Positions 55,321-64,000 of a stretch of DNA of 64,000 bases are shown here, piece after piece. The stretch comes from Topomyia yanbarensis. Taxonomy: Eukaryota > Arthropoda > Insecta > Diptera > Culicidae. The notes beneath the pieces are model-generated. The model did no database searches. It was not told where the DNA came from and saw only the letters and a list, made by a program, of their open reading frames with translations. Both the position numbers and the translations under genes were made by a program. Within the stretch, counting starts at the first letter, position 1; each line of letters begins with the position of its first letter. Where the stretch lies: NCBI RefSeq assembly GCF_030247195.1, contig NC_080672.1, positions 363,188,271-363,252,270 on the forward strand. The letters run 5' to 3'.

Positions 55321-56365
55321 CCCTTTGCGACGCAGTGGGGCGTATACGTCTCGCCTACTTCTCTTAAGTTTTTATTGGAGCGTTGACATATAAATATGAA
55401 TTATTTCTTTTAACCAATTCTTAGAGATGTAAGGAGTACAACTAGCACAAAAAATTATGTGAATTTGTTAATTTCTTATTAGTTATAAACAATTAAAACT
55501 CGACAATCTCGTTTTTTACAATAAATTCCACTGTGTCTGAACTAAAAGTCCTAGAGATCTAAAATTTTCTTTGCAAGAGTCTCAAACATTGAGCTAAATA
55601 ATAATTTTTTTGCAGAATGTTTCGTAGGTCAGTTTTTTCGAAATTTTTTTTATCAAAGTATGCAAAAAATGGAGTTTATTATTATATTAGTCTACAAAAG
55701 ATTTTGAGAGACAGGGCTAACTTCTCAACTAGCATAAAAATGGACTATATAGTTTTTGAGGTGGCTTATTACGATTCTGATAACAGGATTTAAAAATTCA
55801 AAATGGCAGCTACACAATGGCAGTCATTTTTTACGTAATTTGCAAATTTTGTTACAATGACCATAAAACTCAATTTACAAGAGTTTTTGTGGTCGCTGAT
55901 TTCAATTCTGATGTCAGAATCAGAATCAGCGACCCCGAAAACCCCCTTGTAAAACGTTTTAGGCCAATATGAAAAAACATGAAATTTAGCCAAGCACAGT
56001 CGCATTTGGATCCACGATTTTGAATTTTACATTTTCGACGTCAGAATCAGAATTAGCAACCCCAAAAACCCCCTTGTAAAACGTTTTAGGCCAAAAAAAT
56101 GAAATTTAGTCAAATACAGTCGCCATATTGGATCCACCATTTTGAATTTTACATTTTCGACGTCAGAACCAGAATCAGCGATCCCGAAAACCCCCTTGTT
56201 TTAGGCAAAAAAAATGAAATTTAGTCAAATACAGTCGCCATATTGGATCCGCCATTTTGAATTTTACATTTTCGGCGTCAGAATCAGAATCAGCGACCAC
56301 GAAAACCTATATAAAGCTAAAAATAACAGTATTAGCAATGAAAAAAAAAATCGCGTCGCAAAGGG
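55321..56365. mobile_element. piggyBac-like MITE, 1045 bp, TTAA flanks
   Basis: TTAA (55317-55320) then CCCTTTGCGACGC on the left; GCGTCGCAAAGGG then TTAA (56366-56369) on the right. The terminal repeat starts CCCT and the target is TTAA, both standard for piggyBac. No transposase frame is present. The interior carries a tandem repeat (55915-56310) and an inverted copy of part of that unit at about 55870-55930. Confidence 0.85.
55915..56310 (+). repeat. Tandem repeat inside the piggyBac-like MITE, ~120-bp unit, about 3.5 copies
   Basis: Units share GTCAGAATCAGAATCAGCGA, CCCCGAAAACCCCCTTGTAA, TTTTAGGCCAA, ACAGTCGCCATATTGGATCC and CCATTTTGAATTTTACATTT. Units near 55914, 56041, 56161 and 56277 (partial) are successive; one has lost the TGTAAAACG segment. 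Confidence 0.85.
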
Positions 56366-56369
56366 TTAA

Positions 56370-58339
56370 GGAACCAGAAACGTTCTGCTAAATTAAGGGG
56401 ATTTGCGATAATAGACAATTTGGGTTCACTTGAAATTATACATTGATTGCTTACTATTTTTTTTTTTGATATGTCAAAAAAACTTTTATTACAAACAAGT
56501 GAGCACTATTGAAAAATAATTGCTATGATATTTAGTACTATTTTTTTAGTATTTAAATCTTTATTCCACACTATTCTAATTTGTTTTCATACTAAATTAT
56601 TCTTGTTTTGGATTTTTGTTATTTACGCCTTCTCTTCGCCCCCTCACTTTTTATCTTAAAAAATAAATCAATGTGTAACCTTCAACGAAGTTATGTGGCT
56701 TGGAGACTTGAAGCATGCAGAGCATTTATGGAATTGTTTATAGAAGTTGAATCTCAATTTGAGTGCGTTTTGAAATTCAAGTTAAATTGCCCAAATGTAG
56801 ATAATGACGCAAATACTGGAAGGTTAAATACCTATATTTTAAAGAATGGCATTGTTTCCAAAGAAATTTTTTCTGTAGACAAATGTTATAAATGGCGAAA
56901 AACAAACGTGAAAAGAATTGACAAAAAACAAGCGTATGTACTAGGGTACTCAACATAGAACATTCAAAGGGTGGTAAAAACAAAAAGCAATGTTGGAGGT
57001 ACGAGTACAACCATGAAACGCGTAAAGCCTCTGCTTCTTGCACACAATGATGATAAATCCATTGTCAATCCCAGACAGATCGGTGTATACATATTTTGTA
57101 TGTGCCATTATCTCGATACGTCAAATGCGACGCTTCAAAAAAAAACCAGAAGCAATTCATGCGAGTCCCTTTGCATACATAACATCTACAAGCTGCCATC
57201 CGAAAACCCTCCCACACTAACTACACAGACATAACAGCCAGCCAGCCAGCAGTTCTCTCGACTCGTTTGGCGATTAAAATTTCAAAGATGCGCTCCATTT
57301 CTACACATTCACGACATTGACCGCCCTGGAATGTTGACTTTATTTTCAGTTTCAATGATGCTTTGGCGTCTCTTTTTTTTTTCGTTGCTGATAGGTGTAT
57401 TACAATGTGCGTGTAGGTGTATGGTGCTGGGTATGCAATAATAATAAATCGGCAAAAACATTCCCGGTGATACGAATGAATCTACGTTTGATTATGAGTC
57501 CGTCTGGACAAAAGCAGTAAATTTTAATTTTGTTTCGTATGTAGTAGTATGCTAGTAGACATTTCTTAAGGTGTCTCTCATTTAAGTATCTTTCGGTGCT
57601 CTAGGCAGAACAACTTTAGCTCATGTGGATTATGATAAACTTGGTTCAAGGGAAGCTACTTCTGTGTAATGTCAATAACGGACCACTAATAAAGTAAACT
57701 AGACGCTTAGGAGGGGAGGAAACAAAACTAAAACGTACAAAAAAGAGGATTGATTTTTGACGCATTGACAAGGGATGTGGGGTCGAAAAAACTATTATAA
57801 ATAGTAACATATGGGAAGGAGGTGCAATTCTTGGCCCTTTTTGGCGCGACATGATTATAATTTATGAACGGTCACTAAACTTAAACAGTTATGAAACTAT
57901 TGAACTCATCGGTACAGCATACAGATTTGCAAACAAAACGTCACATGAATGTCAATGCTCGGAAGCGGCCTTGCGAAGCACTAGGAGGGTAATAAATCAT
58001 TGCGAATTGTGTCCATTTGTTGATGACAGCAGCAACGCAGCAGGTGTGTCTCACATGCTGTCAACTGCACCCATATCTAGGTTTAATGACGACAGTGATT
58101 CAACTTTCCTACGGTAAAGCTACAATATTTTGGCCCAGTAGCAATCCCTCTCCTAGGTTGAGGGGTTTGACGGTATTGCAAAAATCATCAAGCATAGTGC
58201 GTGCATCAGTACTACAGAACCTCTGACCGACAATTGCTTTAAGATGGTTATTTCATTACTCCTCGATAATGGCGCATCGAGGAGACCGAGAGGGCTTATG
58301 GGCTTTTTTATGTTTTGTGTTTTTAATATTCTGCGCCTG
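56370..58339. other. No supported gene; one unrecognised open frame
   Basis: The + frame 56608-56958 (116 codons, starts MDFCYLRLLFAP, later EVESQFECVLKFKLN and KWRKTNVKRIDKKQAY) is longer than chance frames nearby but I recognise no family and see no promoter or splice support. The rest holds a run of CCAGCCAGCCAG near 57239 and nothing else bounded. Confidence 0.3.
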
Positions 58340-60133
58340 CCCATACTAACGCATAAACAACTAGTCTGTGCGCGGTAGCGTGGCCGACTGGCGGGTCGAC
58401 GTGGATTGGCTTTTGCTGTGTGTCGTGTTTGATGACATTGTTCCATATTTTAATGGCAGTATTAGTGTACAGGGCTTACAGTGGGGGTCCTTGTGTGTCC
58501 ATTTATCAGTCGACTTCGTTACAGACATAAGCTAATTAAATTAATTTAAGAATTAGTGAATACATAAGTAGAAACCGGGTGCGCGACGTTCGGCATAAAT
58601 ACGTTAGGCATAATGGACGATTGGCATAATATACGTTAAGCATAATGGACGATTGGCATAATGGATGTTAGGCATAATAGACGATAGGCATAATTCACAA
58701 AAATATAAAATTAATCGCAAGCCTTTATTTATTGTAGATGTTTTAACCTTACCCCCGTTTTCGGGTTAGAAAAAAAACAATTTGTAATACCATACCTTCG
58801 TATGACTTTATCGAGAGACCGTCATATGAAAAATGCAAAGCGAGATATTTACCCTTACTTGTGTGGATTTTTTTCTATTTTTTACGCAGATTAGCTGGAT
58901 TCTTTCCTCATTTAAGTCAACAGTTTTGGTTCAGACACATTTCAAGTCTATTGGATGAATTACCAATATAACTGGAAACAAGTTAGAATAATTCCCAAAA
59001 ATTGAGTATTGGAGCTATGGAAACTTGCTGTATTATGGACTGCATCCGCATTATATTAAGGTTGATACGTTTGTGACGATACCTTTTTGATTTCGGTGAC
59101 TCTTCACAGTACACGAAAAAAAGTCTCTCGTATCTGAGAGTTTCCGTAGTTCTACCTTTGATGACTTCAAGAATATAATCATTGAACTGTATCCCAGATT
59201 ATACAGTTCAATGAATATATGAATATGGCTGTTTCTATATTATCTCCCATATTAGATAATATGAAAACAGCAATATGCATCATTCTTTCTTTCATGAGCT
59301 GTTCTTAAAGGCATAAATTTTCTTCTTGGGAAATTGCACCATGCGTGAATTTAAGATCTAATCTAAGTTAATGTGCGTTATTCATACCTTAATGCAAATT
59401 ATATTGTTTTTAAACAAGCGTATTGAGCCTATTTTAGTCATATGCAATTTATCGGTTGTATGCCGAGAAACTAATGCAATCTGAGGTAGTTCCAACTTTT
59501 AGTACAATACCGCTTTTGTCGCAACGTACTCATTTTATTCGGGCCTTACCGATGGAATCTTAGCAATTCTATTTTACTTTCCGCATACCAAGTATTCGAT
59601 CTGCTCCCTTTATTTGAGCAAAGATTTCTTCAAGGATATACAGCAGACTAAAATATTGATAAAGGATCAGCTTCCAGAGTATTTCTACAACATCAAAAAA
59701 GTTCAAATATTCACGCAACCACCCGAGGCTATCGCCTTAAAAAAATAAGTTTCTTGAAGTGATCCTTCGACAAGATAATTTATGCCTAACGTCCATTATG
59801 CCAATCGTTCATTATGCCTAACGTCCATTATGCTTAACGTCTTTATGCCTAACGTCCATTATGCCTAACGTACGTATGCCAAACGTCCGTATGCCTAACG
59901 TATTTATGCCTAATGAAGTACACCCGTAGAAATCTATTAGTTGTCGTTTTGTTATAATTGTAGTTTTTAGTACTAGTGTACAATTATTGTTATGTGTCGT
60001 ATGACTATCTGTGAATGTGTTCGTCTGAATATTTGTGACAGTTGGGTCAGGAAATAGATGCATAATTATCGCTAATGGCAAATAAACAACATTTGCTGTA
60101 TTTAGAGGAGTTAAAGCAGTTTGATTGTATGAA
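58340..60133 (+). repeat. Dispersed repeat, copy interrupted by a 1361-bp insertion
   Basis: The outer segments 58340-58574 and 59936-60133 match 37600-38205 in order: GTGGCCGACTGGCGGGTCGA, CAGTCGACTTCGTTACAGAC, then after the insertion TTATAATTGTAGTTTTTAG, TACTAGTGTACAATTATTGT, GGAAATAGATGCATAATTAT and CAGTTTGATTGTATG. Confidence 0.75.
58575..59935. mobile_element. Element with ends built of inverted GGCATAATGGACG tandem repeats, 7-bp TSD
   Basis: GTAGAAA is at 58568-58574 and 59936-59942. The element begins CCGGGTG and ends CACCC. The left end has at least six tandem variants of TTAGGCATAATGGACGAT (58590-58695); the right end has at least eight inverted variants of TAACGTCCATTATGCC (59780-59925). 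The interior (about 1 kb) is AT-rich, non-coding, and holds a piece of the tRNA SINE tail region near 58735-58775. The uninterrupted paralogue at 37.8 kb confirms both the insertion and its ends. The superfamily is unknown. Confidence 0.85.
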
Positions 60134-60279
60134 ACATCGCACAGTGGCACAACTTAGAACAAAAGGTGGACTAAGTTCCAAACTTCGCCGTATCGGTTCA
60201 AAAAGGACATTTTTATGTAATTTTGGTACGCTGCATTCGTTTTTGATATTAAAACATTTTAAAAATTAACATTTACTAT

Positions 60280-60720
60280 TCATTAGGGTGTCTAAAAAAT
60301 ATATTTTTTTCGAATTCGTTCTTAAAATTTGTGTATATTAATTTTCGTGTGCTAAATCGATTTTGATACTTGTAAAAAAAATGCATTATACATTAGGGTG
60401 GCTCAAAAATAATTATTTTGTTGAGAAGGTTCAAAATATTTTTAAAGACATTTTTGTGCGCTGATTTTCCTATTTTGGTTATACAAAAAGAAATTAACTT
60501 TACTACCTATTAGAGTGGCTCAAAAGCATGTATTTTGTATTTTTCAATGATTTTTTTTCAATAGTAACTTTGGAATTTATTTTCCATATTGAAACGAATC
60601 GATAGACATTTCATAATGGGGCTTCAGAAATGACTATTTTATATTTTCGGATCAAATAAGATGTGTTCGACTAATTTTGGAACGTTTAATTCATTAGTGG
60701 GTTACTTGATATGAAAACTA
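60280..60720 (+). repeat. Degenerate tandem repeat, ~115-180-bp spacing, CATTAGGGTGGCTC word
   Basis: CATTAGGGTGTCTAAAAAAT (60282), CATTAGGGTGGCTCAAAAAT (60392), TATTAGAGTGGCTCAAAAGC (60508) and a weak TTCATTAGTGGGTTAC (60690) start successive units that each continue with TATTTT-rich sequence. Confidence 0.6.
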
Positions 60721-60724
60721 CATT

Positions 60725-61855
60725 TTCTTTCATTTTCAAAATAAACATTTTGTGCGTCTTAGTAGAATATTTAATTACATTCACCAATCAACAAGATGGT
60801 TTACCATTTTTTTTTCTCAGGTGTGTTAAGTTACTTAGACTCCTTATTTCATATCTTAAATATCCCTTTTATCGCGTATATGGTTCATTTAAAAATGATC
60901 TTATTTCATTTGAATAATATCGCAGCTATATCAGCGCTATGAAAAATTTGGATCAAAATAGTCCCACCAATTGACTAGAACTCAACTGTGTTCACTCAAT
61001 TTGGTAGTTATTTCGTAACTTAGCAAGAAATAGTTTCAGAAACATTTTATGACATATTTCAGACGGTTGAAAATATTTACTGATTTTTAAACATTCTTAA
61101 TACCATTTGCCATCTAAAAACCAATACTTCCTACTCGGCTCCTTTTTCTTGATCACTAGTAAAACCCTTGGATGCTATTTTAAATTTGTGCATGTATTCG
61201 TATGATTATTCTAGCTATAAAGTGATTATTCAAATTCAATATCAGTAATAACCATGCGTCTCCATTCTCATTTTTTTTTTTAATTTTGTCCCCTTATCGC
61301 AAGTTTTCGCAACATTTTAAAGAGAAAATTAAAAGTTTTCGAATGAGTATAGTGTGATCGCACGCATTGACGGGTGTCGTTGTTGTTATCGCATTAGAAG
61401 TTCGAAATCAATAAAAATTCATCACAAACAGTTATCTAAACGCTAACTAAACTAACTAGTGATTTAGTTTTTGCCGATTTTACGATGTAATTTTATCACA
61501 GGGATAATTTTGGTGAAGAAATTCAAAGCAAAAAATCAACCGCTTCTTTGAAAAACGAAAATAACCGTACGTAGTTCCTATGGTCAAATACTGCAAAAAA
61601 CACTTTTGTTATACCATTCAAAAAGCTGCCAAAAATTCATTTTACGTTCAAATCACCTAAAATTTCGCGAAAATGTCACTACTGGTTCAGCTGATATGAG
61701 AAAAATGCAGTGAAAATATTGCATAACCTTCATATATGGACTTAAGTCTGGGCTCGTCCCACTGAGCTTCGGTCAATTTATACACTGCTAATTAATAATG
61801 ATTATTAGAATTGATTATCGTTCCTTTTATTACTATATCTATATACTATACTATT
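60725..61855. other. No gene seen
   Basis: AT-rich stretch without motif or bounded repeat. Open frame 60711-60917 is phenylalanine- and leucine-rich as expected by chance in AT-rich DNA. Confidence 0.3.
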
Positions 61856-62201
61856 TCTATACTCATATAGGTGCAAACGAACAAACGCTCGTGACTTTCG
61901 CGATAACACAAACTTCGTAACAAACGCGACCATGAAAACACACCAATAGTTAAGTAAACGTAGCACCTATCAACTTACAAACGCGGTCTCAAGCAGTCAA
62001 ACCTCGGCCCTAGCAGCCTAGACTAATGCCTTCAGTTGGACCAATAAAAAATGACACTCATATTCACTTGACCACACGTTCCATGGCGACATGATCGGGT
62101 ACTCTAGTGATATGGGGAAACGGACTCTCTTCTACCATCTGAATCATACACTAAAAATGAAGCATCAGATTCACGGTACGCGCGCGATCATTCAAGAATA
62201 G

Positions 62202-63159
62202 GGGAAAACGGAGCTAGTTGGCGGTGTTTTCAGTTTTCATTTTTTACCGCTTTGATTTTGGTAGATCTTGCAAAATAGAACACTTTGCAGAAAAGGGCAG
62301 ACTGTTGGCAACATCTCTGATTTTTATGAAAATGTTTCATACGTTGTCTTTATTTCTAGAGACAAAAATATGTGACGCGGAAAAGCCGCCAACTTACCCC
62401 AGCCCCGGGGTAAGTTGGCGGTATGTGTGGGGTAAGATAGCGGAATGCCAAAAAATAAGCAATCAAATGGAAATTCGATTACATCAGTGGTCCTTATGGA
62501 ATGTGCCGATTGTCTTTTCAAGAAAACTGTATATTATTCGACACTTTTCATTATATTTCAGTCTCAATATCCCGTCATTTTGACTTCGACGCGTACTCCA
62601 TATTCAAAAGCAAATTTTCGAAATTCTTCGGGCGATTGGTCGAAATAATTGTCCCCTGCATTGACGAGAGACACAAGAAAAAGTTTCTCTTACTTTGGAG
62701 AGAATTCGAGAAATGAAAATATTTGATGACTATTTTGGTACTGTAAATAGTACCGCCAACTTGCCCCGTGAGCGTCACCGCCAGCTTACCCCAACCGCAC
62801 TTTTTATAAAAAAGGATTTAAAAAATTACTTTTGTGTATGGATAGGTGTAATATCTATACGGATGCTGAAAACTCTTTTCACGCACTATCTAAAAATATA
62901 ATCATTCGGGGAATATATTGAAAACCACCTTAAATAACACAAAATGTTTAAAATTAAGAAAATTTACAAAGTATGCTCAAAAACACAATATCACCCACAG
63001 CTTCTACAAAACAAAATGTTTAACAACAGAAACACATTGGATAACGCGTTTCACATTACTTGAGTCTCACAACGAGAGACAGCGCTTTATGTCTAATAGA
63101 AATGGAGAAAAGGGGATTCCGCTAACTTATCCCAACCGACAACTAGCCCCGGGCTCCCC
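62202..63159. mobile_element. TA-flanked MITE, 958 bp, with CCGCCAACTTACCCC words
   Basis: The left end is GGGGAAAACGGAGCTAGTTG then GCGG; the right end, reversed, is GGGGAGCCCGGGGCTAGTTG then TCGG, with TA on each side (62200-62201, 63160-63161). The element interrupts a repeat whose continuous form is at 38.8 kb. Inside are several copies of the word CCGCCAACTTACCCC in both orientations, including a palindrome at 62387-62421. No complete transposase is visible. TA target and end type fit the Tc1/mariner group loosely. Confidence 0.75.
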
Positions 63160-63514
63160 TACACGCCACATGATTATAAAATCGAAATTATACACGCAAT
63201 GTCACATACACGTGCAAAACACGTTAACATACAAATGCTTGAGCCCTTCGCGACCATCCACGGCACCTACACCCGCAATCTCACAAACATAACATCCCGG
63301 TGATAGAGTAAACATCTCAGCGCTTATAAATTTTCAAACACGGTCTCAACTGTGAACCTTATAACTCCCTCGCTTGCACGATCATGAATCGGTCACTTCC
63401 GGAAGTCTCTATCCATGGTATCAGCAGACTAGGTCCATGACATTAACTGCAGCTCTTATATCCACTAGACAACACGTTCTATGGCGACATGATCGGGAAC
63501 TCTAGTAATACGGG

Positions 63515-63735
63515 CAATGATGCAAAATTCTGCGGTCCTTTTCTGCGGTTGTAATTTTTCTGCCTACATTCTCATTTCTCTTTCGACGCTGCTGTCGTTC
63601 GCTAGTGCAGGACGCCCAGCGCTGTACGGCAGTCTGTAATCCAAACAGTAACATGACAAAAAATACTGCCCCCAGTACAGCCACCAGACGCGAGCGGTAC
63701 AGCTTCTCTTTCCTTATTTTACACTTTTTAATATT
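63515..63735 (-). mobile_element. Truncated second copy of the hAT-like MITE
   Basis: It matches the reverse complement of about 53640-53861: CAATGATGCAAAAT end, TTGTAATTTTTCTGCCTACA, GCAGGACGCCCAGCGCTGTA, GCCACCAGACGCGAGCGGTA and CAGCTTCTCTTTCCTTATTT. It stops at about 63735 where the ACAAACGCTCG-type repeat resumes, so one end is lost. Confidence 0.8.
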
Positions 63736-64000
63736 TTTAATTTTGGTCTGCTTGCAAAGTTCAAACGCGGTGTCAAATGTGAACCTACAAACGTCCGTGT
63801 TAGCGCGATCATGAATCGGTCACGTCCGGAAATCATTATACTCCATCCTAGCAACTTAGGGGCATGCAGTGGGACCAATCAAAAACTAAAGCTCATCCAC
63901 TAGACAGTACCTTCCATGGCAACTTTACCGGGAACTCTGGTGATATGGTAGATCTCACTTTCTTCTAGCATCTAAAAATATAAAATAGAATTTATACACG

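Larger units (their letters stand above)
61860..64000 (+). repeat. Dispersed ACAAACGCTCG repeat, copies 2 and 3, with two insertions
   Basis: Segments 61860-62199, 63160-63514 and 63736-64000 repeat the phrases of 38380-38960: ACAAACGCTCGTGACTTTCG, AAACGCGGTCTCAA, CGATCATGAATCGGTCAC, CCATGGCGACATGATCGG, CTTCTACCATCTGAAT and GCATCAGATTCACG. At least two units are in tandem, and the last runs off the window edge. A TA-flanked MITE (62202-63159) and a hAT-like fragment (63515-63735) sit inside. Confidence 0.7.

Noticed and set aside
56608..56958. 116-codon gene
   Set aside because: No recognisable family and no transcription signals. Kept only as an unrecognised frame.
1..64000. Previously undescribed defence, biosynthetic or secretion gene cluster
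   Set aside because: No intact multi-gene coding region exists. Recognisable coding pieces are TE relics, apart from one candidate host exon.

Overview
The window looks like AT-rich, repeat-dense genomic DNA from an insect, most likely a culicine mosquito (my inference). The grounds are tRNA-headed SINEs, Jockey- and RTE-type non-LTR relics with mosquito-like ORF1 and reverse transcriptase motifs, Tc1/mariner relics, many terminal-inverted-repeat elements with clean target-site duplications (TSDs), and no prokaryote-type gene organisation. No intact multi-domain protein gene is present. Almost every recognisable coding stretch is a broken piece of a transposable element (TE).

The best host-gene signal is a two-part pattern on the + strand. 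At 20607-20646 a branch-point-like TACTAA, a pyrimidine tract and CAG are followed at once by GTAAGT, which is the textbook layout of a recursive splice site (ratchet point). At 50038-50392 there is a plausible exon: acceptor, 5' UTR with four short upstream ORFs, an ATG at 50329, 21 open codons and a GTAAGT donor at 50393. I infer that much of the window is long 5' intron of a gene whose coding part continues downstream of 64000. I do not recognise the protein.

Layout. 0-13 kb: decayed repeat, a SINE with a 21-bp TSD (3133-3677), an RTE-like reverse transcriptase relic (4690-5565), a piggyBac-like MITE (TTAA, 5737-6616), and a tandemly duplicated satellite-like block in A-A-B-B order (10111-12915). 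14-19 kb: a hAT-like foldback element with an 8-bp TSD (14572-15737) and two tail-to-tail LINE relics that have lost catalytic RT motifs (16895-18720). 20-28 kb: the ratchet site, an ORF1 relic on the minus strand, and a large inverted-repeat element (23028-27689) filled by an ORF1 relic, a 5'-truncated RNase H LINE and a SINE. 28-38 kb: a SINE with TSD, a GC-richer patch, about 33 copies of a 48-bp minisatellite (29456-31012) abutting a transposase relic, a MULE-like MITE with a 9-bp TSD (34251-34672), and several dispersed repeats. 38-48 kb: a possible LTR fragment, two nearly identical tRNA-headed SINEs arranged head to head (42136-42816), a foldback element split by a Tc1-like transposon (43626-46825), and a Jockey relic. 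48-64 kb: SINEs, the candidate exon, a perfect 45-bp-arm hairpin (52155-52252), hAT-like and piggyBac-like MITEs, an element whose ends are tandem GGCATAATGGACG-type repeats (58575-59935) sitting in a repeat whose empty counterpart lies at 37.6-38.2 kb, and a TA-flanked MITE inside another dispersed repeat (62202-63159).

The relics do not work together as a pathway. Their value is as a nested insertion record, with several empty-site comparisons available inside the window. All calls come from reading the sequence by eye; boundaries without a stated TSD are approximate.
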